Shown here: piece by piece, positions 1-11,626 of the stretch
How positions within the stretch are numbered: position 1 is the first letter of the stretch
Layout: each line of letters begins with the position of its first letter
Position numbers and translations under genes: made by a program
Notes under the pieces: model-generated
Told to the model about the DNA's origin: nothing
Databases searched by the model: none
What the model saw: only the letters and a program-made list of their open reading frames with translations
Source: Nonomuraea wenchangensis
Lineage (GTDB): Bacteria; Actinomycetota; Actinomycetes; Streptosporangiales; Streptosporangiaceae
Assembly: GCF_900111685.1 (NCBI RefSeq)
Contig: NZ_FOHX01000002.1
Location: 829,431-893,430, forward strand
Length of the DNA: 64,000 nucleotides
Direction of reading: 5' to 3'

Positions 1-460
1 TCGCCGCGGGCACGCCGCAGCGTTCCAGCAGCGCCCGCTCACGGCGTACGAGGCCGTCGATCGCCTCGTCGTCGTAGCGTTCGCGCAGCAGGCCGGCGTC
101 GGCGGGGTGCAGGGCGATCCACGCCCCGGACGCCTCGCGGACCCGGCCGGCCAGGCCGTAGTGGTCGGGGTGGATGTGGGTGACGAGCACGCCCTTGACG
201 TCGGTGATCGCGTATCCGGCCACGCGCAGGCCGGAGCACAGCGCCTCGTACGCCTCGTCGGTGTCCCAGCCGGCGTCCACGATCGCGACGCCGTCCGGCA
301 GCTCCAGGGCGTAGACGAGCACGTACCGCAAGGGATTGACGGGGATCGGCACGGGGATGGACCACAGCCCCGGCCGCACCCGCTCCACGTCGGGGATCGC
401 CCCGCCCGTCCACGCCTCCCGCTGCGCCCGGCTGGCAGGGGTCACCACGAATTTCGTCAT
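1..460 (-). CDS. MBL-fold metallo-hydrolase (C-terminus cut by window edge)
   Basis: This is the N-terminal part of a metallo-beta-lactamase-fold hydrolase, read leftwards and truncated by the start of the window. The translation begins MTKFVVTP and contains the metal-binding motif THIHPDHYGLAG, preceded by a strand ending in VDAGWDTDEAYEAL, the usual order in this fold. The Asp/His cluster would bind two metal ions, probably zinc. The substrate cannot be inferred because the C-terminal half is missing. The ATG at 460 lies 55 bases from the divergent GST-family gene, so the two may share a promoter region. Family certain, function unknown. Confidence 0.85.
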   Translation of the reverse strand, partial: MTKFVVTPASRAQREAWTGGAIPDVERVRPGLWSIPVPIPVNPLRYVLVYALELPDGVAIVDAGWDTDEAYEALCSGLRVAGYAITDVKGVLVTHIHPDHYGLAGRVREASGAWIALHPADAGLLRERYDDEAIDGLVRRERALLERCGVPAA

Positions 461-515
461 GGACTGGATTCTGCCCGAACGAGGTTCTGGATCCGAATCA
501 TGTTCTACTGGGACC

Positions 516-1361
516 ATGAAGCCGAGCCGCGAGATCTCGGGCGATGGCCGCTTCGTCCGGCAGCCCAACCGCTTCACCGACCGCCTCGGCCCGCCGGAGC
601 CGGGCCGCTACCGCCTCTACGCCTCCTACGCCTGCCCGTGGGCGCACCGGGTGCTGATCGTCAGGCGGCTGCTTGGCCTGGAGGACCTGCTGGACGTCAC
701 GATCGTCGATCCGATCAGGGACGAGAAGGGCTGGCGGATCCCCGGCGGGGACCCCGAATACCTGTCGGAGCTCTACCACGCCACCGACCCCGGCTACACC
801 GGCCGCTACACCGTCCCGTGCATCTGGGACACCCACGAGAAGCGCCTGGTCACCAACGACTTTCCCCAGATCACGCTCGACCTGGAGATGTCGTGGGGCA
901 CCTCGCCCGACCTCTATCCCGAGCGCCTGCGCCCCGACATCGAGATCATGAACGACCGCCTCTACCACGGGCTCAACAACGCGGTCTACGAGGCGGGCTT
1001 CGCCCGGGACCAGCAGGCGTACGAGGAGGCCGTGGCGCGGGTGTTCACCACCCTCGACCACCTGGAGGTGCGCCTGGCCGAGTCCGCCTACCTCTTCGAC
1101 ACGCTCACCGACAGCGACGTACGTCTCTACACCACGCTCGCCAGGTTCGACACCGTCTACTACCCGCACTTCAAGTGCATGGTGCGGCGGCTGACCGACT
1201 ATCCGGCGCTGTGGGCCTACGCCCGCCGCCTGCACGCCATCCCGGCCTTCGGCGAGACCACGGACTTCGACCACATCAAGCGCCACTACTTCATGACGCA
1301 GACCGGGATCAATCCGAGCCGGATCGTACCTGTGGGGCCGGAGCTGGACTGGAGCGTGTGA
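516..1361 (+). CDS. glutathionyl-hydroquinone reductase-like GST (Xi class, YqjG/ECM4 family)
   Basis: 281-residue cytosolic thiol transferase of the Xi class. The thioredoxin-like domain carries YACPWAHR with the catalytic cysteine at residue 40. A helical C-terminal domain follows, and the protein ends with GINPSRIVPVGP, typical of the family. Known members reduce glutathionyl-hydroquinones. Actinobacteria generally use mycothiol, so a mycothiol-linked reaction is an inference. The ATG at 516 gives the family N-terminus; an in-frame open stretch upstream is not needed. The 3' end overlaps the convergent MFS gene by 53 bases. Confidence 0.88.
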   Translation: MKPSREISGDGRFVRQPNRFTDRLGPPEPGRYRLYASYACPWAHRVLIVRRLLGLEDLLDVTIVDPIRDEKGWRIPGGDPEYLSELYHATDPGYTGRYTVPCIWDTHEKRLVTNDFPQITLDLEMSWGTSPDLYPERLRPDIEIMNDRLYHGLNNAVYEAGFARDQQAYEEAVARVFTTLDHLEVRLAESAYLFDTLTDSDVRLYTTLARFDTVYYPHFKCMVRRLTDYPALWAYARRLHAIPAFGETTDFDHIKRHYFMTQTGINPSRIVPVGPELDWSV

Positions 1362-2592
1362 GCACCGGCAGCCGTACGAACAGCAGCGCCGAGACCAGGG
1401 TGATCGCGGCGGCCACGGTCCAGGCGGCGGCGAGGCCCGCCTGGGCGGCCAGCGCGCCGAGCGTGAGGTTGGCCGCGACCCCGCCGGACTGCAGGGACAG
1501 CGAGGAGATCGAGGTCAGGGTGGTGCGCTCGGCCGCGGTGACCGCGTTGTGCGTCAGCTCCAGCGACAGCACGGAGGTCACCGCGAGCCCGGCGAACAGC
1601 ACCACGTACGCCACCGCGGCGCTCACCAGGCCGGCGGTCCCGCCGAGGTCCGACGTGGCGGCCAGGGTGGCGACCGAGAGCCCGCACACCACCGCGCCCA
1701 CGATCGCGCCCCTGGCCGAGCTCCCCGCCATGCGGGCCGCGCGGGGCGCGAGCGCGCTGCCCGCCGCGCTGCCCGCGAAGCCGAGCGCGGCGACGACGGC
1801 GTAGGCGAAGCTCCCCTCCTCCGCCGAGCCGGCCAGCTCGGCCAGCCGGCCGGGCGTCAGCAGCTCGATGGCGGTCAGCATGACGCCGGAGCACACCGCG
1901 GCCAGCATGAGCCGGCGCAGCAGCGCGCCCCGGGCCGCCATCCGCAGCCCGCCGGCGATCGTGGCGGGCACCCCGCGCAGCACGCTGACCGGCGAGGTCC
2001 GCTCGCGGGGCGGCTCGGGCAGCGCCACGAGGACCACGGCCAGCAGCAGCGCCGCGGCCACCGCGGCGACCAGGCTCGGCGCCGCCAGCGGGAACATCAG
2101 CCCCGGCGGCACCACGGTCGGCAGGACGCCGCCGGCCAGCACGCCGACGCACAGGGCCGCGGACTCCATGGCGCCGCCCCTGGCCAGGCCCGGCTTGAGG
2201 TCGGCGTCGCGGCCCTCGACGCGGTGCAGGGTGTCGACGTACCAGGAGGTGGCCGGGCCGCTGGACAGCGCCCGCGCCACGCCCTTAAGCACGCTGACGA
2301 CCAGGAACGCCCACAACGTCGTGGCCACGCTCATCAGCGCGAGGCCCGCCGTGAGGAACGCGGCCGAGGCGGCCAGCACCCCGCGCCGCCCGACGACGTC
2401 GGCCAGCCCTCCGGTGGGCAGCTCCAGGCTCACGGTGACGACGGAGAACACGGTCACCGCCAGGCCGATCTCGGGCAGCCCGAGCCCTCGCTCGGTCATG
2501 AGCAGGACCTGCGAGGACATCATCAGGCCGAGCGGCAGCCAGGTCAGGAAGCAGACGAGCAGGTAACGGCGTAAGGCCGAGCGGGCGGTCAT
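1309..2592 (-). CDS. MFS transporter
   Basis: 427-residue major facilitator superfamily permease with about twelve hydrophobic segments, beginning MTARSALRRYLLVCF. The A-motif-like loop after the second helix reads GGLADVVGRRGVL, typical of drug or metabolite exporters. It is the second gene of a two-gene operon: its ATG overlaps the stop of the ArsR-type regulator in an ATGA junction, indicating translational coupling. The pairing suggests an efflux pump controlled by that regulator. Substrate unknown. The C-terminus overlaps the end of the convergent GST gene. Confidence 0.88.
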   Translation of the reverse strand: MTARSALRRYLLVCFLTWLPLGLMMSSQVLLMTERGLGLPEIGLAVTVFSVVTVSLELPTGGLADVVGRRGVLAASAAFLTAGLALMSVATTLWAFLVVSVLKGVARALSSGPATSWYVDTLHRVEGRDADLKPGLARGGAMESAALCVGVLAGGVLPTVVPPGLMFPLAAPSLVAAVAAALLLAVVLVALPEPPRERTSPVSVLRGVPATIAGGLRMAARGALLRRLMLAAVCSGVMLTAIELLTPGRLAELAGSAEEGSFAYAVVAALGFAGSAAGSALAPRAARMAGSSARGAIVGAVVCGLSVATLAATSDLGGTAGLVSAAVAYVVLFAGLAVTSVLSLELTHNAVTAAERTTLTSISSLSLQSGGVAANLTLGALAAQAGLAAAWTVAAAITLVSALLFVRLPVLTRSSPAPAPQVRSGSD

Positions 2593-3158
2593 GATGCCTC
2601 CTGTCCGGGAGAGCGGGGGACGGCGCCGTACCAGACCTGCACCTGCCTGGCGTCGGGGTCGCCGGCGTGGCGGTCGGCGAGCTCGCGCACCAGCGCCTCG
2701 GCGCGGTCGGCGAACTCCCGGAGCGCGGCGGGGGGCAGCGTGAGGATGTGGTCGCTCATGCCGGCGACGTCCACCCATTCCCGCGGCCAGTCCGCGAGGT
2801 CGAACTCCCCCAGCATCCGGCCGACCATCTCGGCCTGGCGCGCATGCATGATCCGGACCGCCTCGCGGCCCTCGGGCGTGGCGCTCATCTCGGCGGCGTC
2901 CCACGAGGTGTAGACGTGACGGGAGCGCCAGCGCCGCTCGCGGCCGTCGCGCCGCTCGTCGTCCTCCTCGACGAAGCCGAACTTGAACAGCTCGCGCAGG
3001 TGGTAGCTGGTCGAGCCGGAGCTCTCGCCCACCTTGCGGGCCAGCTCGCTGGCGGTGGCCGGGCCGTCGCTGCGCAGCAGGCCGAGCAGGCGCACGCGCA
3101 GCGGGTGGGCGACGGCCTTGAGCACCCGCGGGTCACTGATCCTGTACTGCTCCTCCAT
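2589..3158 (-). CDS. ArsR/HTH_20-type transcriptional regulator
   Basis: 189-residue winged-helix regulator. The N-terminus (about residues 1-90) has the ArsR-like series DPRVLKAVAHPLR, then a helix-turn-helix around TASELARKVGESSGSTSYHL and an acidic-basic wing. The C-terminal half is a helical effector or dimer domain without a recognisable cysteine metal site, so a small organic ligand is more likely than a metal (inference). It is coupled by ATGA to the MFS transporter, which it probably represses together with itself. Repeats AATTTTGCA lie just upstream. Confidence 0.87.
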   Translation of the reverse strand: MEEQYRISDPRVLKAVAHPLRVRLLGLLRSDGPATASELARKVGESSGSTSYHLRELFKFGFVEEDDERRDGRERRWRSRHVYTSWDAAEMSATPEGREAVRIMHARQAEMVGRMLGEFDLADWPREWVDVAGMSDHILTLPPAALREFADRAEALVRELADRHAGDPDARQVQVWYGAVPRSPGQEAS

Positions 3159-3175
3159 ACCGACCACGGTAGACC

Positions 3176-3206
3176 GCAAAGACAATTTTGCAAAGTGAAT
3201 TTTGCA
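3176..3206. promoter_or_regulatory. candidate operator of the ArsR-type regulator
   Basis: The 75-base divergent region between the regulator and the B3/B4 gene holds an AT-rich island with two direct copies of AATTTTGCA (3184-3192 and 3198-3206) and an inverted GCAAA/TTTTGC pair. It is much more AT-rich than its surroundings and sits where an autorepressor would bind. Binding by the adjacent regulator is inference. Confidence 0.45.
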
Positions 3207-3233
3207 GATTGCCGCCCTCGTAAACTTGGGCAC

Positions 3234-3878
3234 GTGCTCGACGACATCTGGGTGGACGACGCCGTCCACGAACTCCGTCCCGACTTCGCCGTGCTGGTCA
3301 TGACCGCGCACGGGCTGACCAACGGCCCCACGGACGACCGCTCCCGCGCCTGGCTGGCGGCGGCGGCCGAGGCGGAGGCGCAGCCCGCGAAGATCGACGC
3401 CTGGAAGGACGCCTACCGCGCGTTCGGCGCCAAGCCGCAGCGCACCCGGCCCTCGGTCGACGCGCTCACCCGGCGCATGCCGCTGCCGGAGATCAACCAG
3501 GCGGTCGACGCCTACAACACGATCAGCGTCAAGCACGCGCTGCCGATCGGCGGCGAGGACCTCGACCGCTACTCCGGCCCGGCGCGACTGCTGCGCGCGG
3601 CCGGCGACGAGCCTTCGGAGGAGGCGCTCGGCACGCCGGAGCCCGGCGAGGTGATCTGGCGCGACGACCTCGGCGTCACCTGCCGCAGATGGAACTGGCG
3701 CCAGGGGGTCCGCACCCGGCTCACCGAGGAGACGGTCAACGCCATCTTCCTGCTGGAGCGGCTGGAGCCGATGACTCTGGAGGAGCTGAAGGAGGCCGGC
3801 GAGGAGCTGGCCGATCTGCTGGCGGAGCTGTCGCCGGGTGTCCGGATCGCCACCAGACTGTTGTCCTCGCGGAACTAA
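3234..3878 (+). CDS. B3/B4 tRNA-binding-domain protein
   Basis: 214-residue protein resembling the B3/B4 domain of the phenylalanyl-tRNA synthetase beta chain found as a free-standing protein in many actinobacteria. Recognisable stretches are LPEINQAVDAYNTISVKH and, later, LPIGGEDLDRY. In the synthetase this fold helps recognise or edit mischarged tRNA. Free-standing versions are presumed editing or nucleic-acid-associated proteins, but their role is not established. GTG start at 3234, divergent from the ArsR-type regulator. No membrane segment or signal peptide. Confidence 0.8.
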   Translation: MLDDIWVDDAVHELRPDFAVLVMTAHGLTNGPTDDRSRAWLAAAAEAEAQPAKIDAWKDAYRAFGAKPQRTRPSVDALTRRMPLPEINQAVDAYNTISVKHALPIGGEDLDRYSGPARLLRAAGDEPSEEALGTPEPGEVIWRDDLGVTCRRWNWRQGVRTRLTEETVNAIFLLERLEPMTLEELKEAGEELADLLAELSPGVRIATRLLSSRN

Positions 3879-4084
3879 ACCTGCCGCCCCGGTGTTGATA
3901 TCAAACAGTAACAATCCCCAGCGCCACCCGGATTGGCAAGGGGGGGCGTGACCTCTTTGCACGGTCCTGAGAGGATCGTTCGAGGCGGCACGCGCTCTTC
4001 GGCACGTACTGCCAGTCCGGGCGAGTAGCCTTGGACAGGTTCTCTAACATCAACGCCGATCTGCGGAAGAGGGCGATTTCCGCC

Positions 4085-7747
<3,663 letters not shown>

Positions 7748-7761
7748 TCGGGGTCGTTCGT

Positions 7762-7797
7762 CGGATGCCGGTGGTCCTTCTGGGCCACCGGCATCCG
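7762..7797 (+). terminator. terminator after kgd
   Basis: Perfect 13-bp stem (CGGATGCCGGTGG with its complement) and a short loop, 15 bases after the kgd stop codon. Only a short T run follows, as is common in high-GC actinobacteria. Confidence 0.75.
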
Positions 7798-7876
7798 CCG
7801 TTTCCGGATCCGTGCTGGCCAGGGGCTAGAGTTCGGGCGAGACGCAGTGAGCGTAGGGATGACGGGATGGAGAGCG

Positions 7877-8056
7877 ATGTACTTCACCGACCGGGGGATC
7901 GAGGAGCTGGTCGAGCGCCGGGGCGAGGAGGAGGTCAGCCTGCTGTGGCTGGGTGAGCGGCTGCGCGAGTTCGTGGACCTCAACCCCGAGTTCGAGACCC
8001 CGGTGGAGCGGCTGGCCACGTGGCTGGCCCGGCTGGACGACGAGGACGACGAATAA
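7877..8056 (+). CDS. DUF6104-type small protein
   Basis: 59-residue acidic protein beginning MYFTDRGIEELVERRGEEEV and ending WLARLDDEDDE. It matches a small conserved family that in streptomycetes also lies next to the 2-oxoglutarate dehydrogenase gene. It has no cysteines, membrane segment or known catalytic motif. I prefer ATG 7877 over an upstream in-frame ATG because conserved relatives begin MYFTDRG. Function unknown; the neighbourhood with kgd suggests a link to central metabolism, which is inference. Confidence 0.78.
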   Translation: MYFTDRGIEELVERRGEEEVSLLWLGERLREFVDLNPEFETPVERLATWLARLDDEDDE

Positions 8057-8141
8057 CACCGGAAAACGCGATACATCTTGAGTTTCCGCCGAACGCGACA
8101 TATCGTGTTCACATACGAGGTGTTGCCAGAAGGGCGGAAGC

Positions 8142-8945
8142 ATGCAGCAGTGGACCGTCGAATCGCCGGAGCAGCTGACCTTCGGCGCCGTGGAATCGCT
8201 CGACGTGCGCATCGTCGCGGGCCGGCTGGCGGTGCTCGCCAGCGAGGGCCCACCGACGCTGGAGGTGGCCGAGATCGACTCGGTCTCGCCGCTCATCGTG
8301 ACCTACGACGAGGACACGCGCTCGCTCACCGTCGCCTACAAGGACCTCACCTGGGACGGCCTGCTCGGCTGGCTGCGCCCCGACCGGCGCAGGACCGTGC
8401 TGTCCATCGCCGTCCCGAAGTCGTGCCGGGTGAGCGCGGGCGTCGTGTCGGCGCCCGCCGTCGTGGCCGGCTTCGAGCGGTCCACGCGCGTCAAAGGCGT
8501 GTCGGCGGAGATCGTGCTCGACGGGGTGAGCGGCGAGGTCAACGCCAACACCGTCTCCGGGCCGGTCGAGAGCCGGGCGATGGAGGGCGATCTGTCGTTC
8601 AACAGCGTCTCCGGCGACCTGACGGTGGCCGACGGCACGCCGCGCCGGCTGAGGGCCAACACCGTCTCCGGCCGCGTCACCGCCGACCTGGCGCTGCGAC
8701 CCACCGGACATGTGACGTTCACCAGCGTCTCCGGTGACATCCTGGTCAGGCTGCCGGACAACGTGGACGCGGACGTCACCATCCGCTCCACCTCCGGGCG
8801 GCTGGTCAGCACGTTCGACGAACTGTCCGACTCGAGCGGCCCCGGCATGAAGACCGTGTCCGGGCGGCTCGGCGGCGGCATGGCCTCGGTGACGGTGACC
8901 ACGGTCTCCGGCGAGGTCGCACTGCTCAAGGGGGAGAAGGAATGA
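8142..8945 (+). CDS. DUF4097 beta-strand-repeat protein
   Basis: 267-residue protein built from a repeating right-handed beta pattern with many (T/S)VSG turns (NTVSGPV, NSVSGDL, NTVSGRV, TSVSGDI, TVSGEV), characteristic of DUF4097 or the putative adhesin family. There is no signal peptide or membrane segment. Its last codons overlap the PadR regulator in an ATGA junction. The conserved pairing of DUF4097 proteins with PadR or two-component regulators suggests an envelope-stress or sensing role, but the biochemical function is unknown. A second DUF4097 protein with a membrane anchor lies at 37.9 kb. Confidence 0.85.
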   Translation: MQQWTVESPEQLTFGAVESLDVRIVAGRLAVLASEGPPTLEVAEIDSVSPLIVTYDEDTRSLTVAYKDLTWDGLLGWLRPDRRRTVLSIAVPKSCRVSAGVVSAPAVVAGFERSTRVKGVSAEIVLDGVSGEVNANTVSGPVESRAMEGDLSFNSVSGDLTVADGTPRRLRANTVSGRVTADLALRPTGHVTFTSVSGDILVRLPDNVDADVTIRSTSGRLVSTFDELSDSSGPGMKTVSGRLGGGMASVTVTTVSGEVALLKGEKE

Positions 8946-9682
8946 GCCCTGTCTTCGGTCACGGCCGGCTCCGGCTGTACCTGCTCAAGCTGCTGGAGGA
9001 GAGCCCGCGCCACGGCTACGAGGTGATCCGGCTGCTCCAGGACCGCTTCCTCGGCGTCTACTCGCCCTCCCCCGGCACGATCTACCCCCGTCTGGCCCGG
9101 CTGGAGGAGGAGGGCCTGGTCACCCACGAGGTGGCCGACGGCAAGAAGGTCTTCTCCATCACCGACAAGGGCCGCGAGGAGCTCAACGCCCGCCTCGACG
9201 AGCTCGACGACCTGGAGGAGGAGATCTCCGCCTCCGTGCGCGACATCGCCCGCGAGGTCAAGGAGGACGTACGCGAGACGGTCAAGTCCCTGCGCGACGA
9301 GCTGACCCGGATGGCCAAGGACGTGCGCACCAGCGGCCGCGAGGACCCGGTCGGCTTCGGCCGGCGGCAGAAGGAGGAGTTCCAGCGGCTGCGGGATGAG
9401 CAGTTGCGGCAGTGGCAGGAGCACGCCCACCAGTGGCAGGGCGAGAGCGAGCGGCTGACCAAGGAATGGCGCCGGATGTGGACCGAGATCTGGTCCACGC
9501 TGGGCGGCGCGCCGCCGTCCCGCGCCGATCTCGACGCGGAGCTGGGCGAGCTGCTGGCCGACTTCGTGGCGCAGGCGCGCAGGGAGGCGTCCGACGCCCG
9601 GCTGACCGGTGAGAAGCTGCACGACCTGCGGACGGCGCTGGACGACGCCTCCCGCCGGATCCGCGACATCCTCGAACGCTGA
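8942..9682 (+). CDS. PadR-family transcriptional regulator with long coiled C-terminus
   Basis: 246 residues. The first ~90 form a PadR winged helix: LLEESPRHGYEVIRLLQDRF, SPSPGTIYPRLARLEEEGLV, then the wing VADGKKVFSITDKGREEL. The remaining ~150 residues are highly charged and helical, rich in Glu, Arg and Gln, much longer than the short tail of simple PadR proteins and likely a coiled-coil or oligomerisation module. Translationally coupled to the DUF4097 gene through ATGA, so it probably controls that operon. Ligand unknown. Confidence 0.88.
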   Translation: MSPVFGHGRLRLYLLKLLEESPRHGYEVIRLLQDRFLGVYSPSPGTIYPRLARLEEEGLVTHEVADGKKVFSITDKGREELNARLDELDDLEEEISASVRDIAREVKEDVRETVKSLRDELTRMAKDVRTSGREDPVGFGRRQKEEFQRLRDEQLRQWQEHAHQWQGESERLTKEWRRMWTEIWSTLGGAPPSRADLDAELGELLADFVAQARREASDARLTGEKLHDLRTALDDASRRIRDILER

Positions 9683-9727
9683 GAACGCTGAGGACGCCGA
9701 GGACGCTGAGGACGCTGAGGACGCCAG
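9671..9727. repeat. short 9-bp tandem repeat
   Basis: Six imperfect tandem units of about nine bases close to GAGGACGCT or GAGGACGCC, starting in the last codons of the PadR gene and filling the convergent space before the MpaB-like gene. A microsatellite-like tract, probably from slippage. Confidence 0.7.
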
Positions 9728-9733
9728 GCTCTG

Positions 9734-10570
9734 TTATGCGGCGGCGGCGCGGGCGGCGGCCCTGCGGGCGCGGTAGGCGATCGGCATGTACCTGAGCCGT
9801 TCCGGCAACCGCGGCGTCAGCGCCGCGACCGCCTGCCCGACCCGCCGCAGCCGCCGCTCGTCCCGGACCGTCCAGCGCAGGCCGAGCTTGTCCCGCACGG
9901 CGGGCGGCAGGGTGCCGACCGTGACGAAGTGGCTGAACTCGCCCGCGCCCGCTCCCACCGGCGTCCACAGCCGTCGCAGCGGGGCGGGCAGCCCCGGAGG
10001 CGCGGGCGCGCCCCGCATGGCCGACAGCACGTCCAGCGCGGTCGGATGCGGCTCCAGCCGCTCGGCCACCATGCGGTCGAAGTAGCGCCAGTAGTCCTCC
10101 AGGTCCGCCGGCAGCTCCCGCTCCGGCACCCGCAGGATGTGGCCGAGCTGCCGCGACTCGGCGTAGAGCCGGCGCTGCTCCGCACCGGTGAGCGGGGTGC
10201 CGAAGTGGCGGTTGAGCGCGACGAACCGCTCGAACAGCGTCAGGTGCACCCACGCCCACGCCTCGGCGTTCAGCGCGTGGTAGGGCCGGCCGCGCTCGTC
10301 CACGCCGCTGATCGTGCGGTGGATCTCCCTGAGCCGCCGCCCTTCGGCGGGGCCGTCCTCTCCGCCGTACACCCAGGTCTGTACGGACGTCAGCGTACGG
10401 TTGAGCCGCCCCCACGGATCCGACTTGTACGTGGAGTGCTCGGCGACCGCCGCCCCCACCGCCGGATGCATGGTCTGCAGGACCAGGGCGCTGCCGGCCA
10501 CCAGCAGGTTGCGGTATTCACCCGCGGTGTCCCAGTGCATCGAACCCGGGCCGAAGGGCTCCACGTCCAT
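9734..10570 (-). CDS. oxygenase MpaB family protein (DUF2236)
   Basis: 278-residue DUF2236 protein. The N-terminal half has the family signature around TMHPAVGAAVAEHSTYK, YNLL-like GEYRNLLVAGSAL, and NAEAWAWVHLTLFERFV. Relatives include latex-clearing protein and fungal MpaB, haem-linked oxygenases; the His in MHP and later His residues are candidate ligands. No Sec or Tat signal is seen. Substrate unknown; hydrophobic polyisoprenoids are a guess from the family. Two palindromes at 10582-10641 sit upstream and could be operators. Separate from the next gene by 72 bases. Confidence 0.83.
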   Translation of the reverse strand: MDVEPFGPGSMHWDTAGEYRNLLVAGSALVLQTMHPAVGAAVAEHSTYKSDPWGRLNRTLTSVQTWVYGGEDGPAEGRRLREIHRTISGVDERGRPYHALNAEAWAWVHLTLFERFVALNRHFGTPLTGAEQRRLYAESRQLGHILRVPERELPADLEDYWRYFDRMVAERLEPHPTALDVLSAMRGAPAPPGLPAPLRRLWTPVGAGAGEFSHFVTVGTLPPAVRDKLGLRWTVRDERRLRRVGQAVAALTPRLPERLRYMPIAYRARRAAARAAAA

Positions 10571-10581
10571 GATCGGGCCTC

Positions 10582-10641
10582 CCGGTGATACAACTCTCCT
10601 TCCTTGGTATCACCGGACGCCGCAAAAGTAACCCGTTACTT
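10582..10641 (-). promoter_or_regulatory. two palindromes upstream of the MpaB-like gene
   Basis: The 72-base intergenic region contains a perfect 16-base palindrome AAGTAACCCGTTACTT (10626-10641) and an inverted repeat CCGGTGATAC / GTATCACCGG (10582-10591 and 10607-10616). The first looks like a TetR-type operator; the second could be an operator or the terminator of the preceding gene. No TetR gene lies nearby, so the regulator is unknown. Confidence 0.55.
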
Positions 10642-10642
10642 A

Positions 10643-11599
10643 TCAGACGGTGAAGACGATCTTCCCGAACAGCTCCCCCTCCGCCATGGCGGCGAAGCCG
10701 TCACGCGCCTCGGCCAGCGGCAACGTCCGGTCGATCTCCGGCCGCACACCCGTCTGCTCCAGGAACACCGCCAGCCGCTGAAGCTGCTCGCGCGTCCCCA
10801 TCGTCGAGCCGACCACCGAGAGCTGCAGGAAGAACACCCGGTTGAGGTCGGCCGGCGGCACTGCCCCGCTGGTGGCGCCGCTGACCACGATGCGCCCGCC
10901 CGGCTTGAGCGACTTGAGCGAATGGTCCCAGGTGGCCTGGCCGACCGTCTCCATGACCGCGTCGACCCGCTCGGGCAGCCGCGCGCCGCTCTCGAAGACC
11001 TGGTCGGCGCCCAGCCGCAGGGCCCGCTCACGTTTGTCCGCCGAACGGCTGGTCGCCCAGACCCGGAAGCCGCCCGCCCGGCCGAGCGCGATCAGCGCGG
11101 TGGCCACGCCGCCGCCCGCGCCCTGCACCAGGACCGTCGAGCCCGGCTGCAGCCCGGCCTTGTCGAACAGCATGCGGTAGGCGGTCAGCCAGGCCGTCGG
11201 CAGGCACGCGGCCTCCTCGAAGCTGAGCGCGGCCGGCTTGGGCACCAGGTTGCGGCGCGGCACGGCCACCCGCTCGGCGAACGTGCCGTCGTGCACCTCC
11301 GACAGCAGCGAGCGCCGCGGGTCCAGCGTCTCGTCCGCGCCGGAGCCGATCACGGCGTGCACGATGACCTCGTTGCCGTCCTCGTCCACGCCGGAGGCGT
11401 CGCAGCCGAGCACGATCGGCAGCCGGTCCTGGCGGATGCCGACGCCCTTGAGCGTCCAGAGGTCGTGGTGGTTGAGCGCGGCCGCGCGTACCGAGACGGT
11501 CGTCCAGCCGTCCGGCGTCTTCGGCTCAGGGTGCTCCCCCAGCGTCAGGCCGGCGAGCGGGTTGTCGGGATCGGTCTGTGTGGCGGTAACGGCGAACAT
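10643..11599 (-). CDS. zinc-binding-dehydrogenase / quinone-oxidoreductase-like MDR enzyme
   Basis: 318-residue medium-chain dehydrogenase/reductase. The GroES-like N-terminus contains AALNHHDLWTLKG and VLGCDASGVDEDGNEV; the Rossmann domain has VQGAGGGVATALIALGR for NAD(P)H and ends LFGKIVFTV. The cysteine cluster of structural-zinc alcohol dehydrogenases is absent, so it most likely belongs to the zinc-independent quinone oxidoreductase or acyl-reductase branch. Substrate unknown. Same strand as the flanking genes, with only 27 bases to the upstream gene, so co-transcription is likely. Confidence 0.85.
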   Translation of the reverse strand: MFAVTATQTDPDNPLAGLTLGEHPEPKTPDGWTTVSVRAAALNHHDLWTLKGVGIRQDRLPIVLGCDASGVDEDGNEVIVHAVIGSGADETLDPRRSLLSEVHDGTFAERVAVPRRNLVPKPAALSFEEAACLPTAWLTAYRMLFDKAGLQPGSTVLVQGAGGGVATALIALGRAGGFRVWATSRSADKRERALRLGADQVFESGARLPERVDAVMETVGQATWDHSLKSLKPGGRIVVSGATSGAVPPADLNRVFFLQLSVVGSTMGTREQLQRLAVFLEQTGVRPEIDRTLPLAEARDGFAAMAEGELFGKIVFTV

Positions 11600-11626
11600 G
11601 GCCGCACCCTACAGAACCGGCCGCCG

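Noticed and set aside
9671..9727. Short tandem repeats considered as a CRISPR array
   Set aside because: Units are nine bases, contiguous and without spacers, and no cas genes are present.
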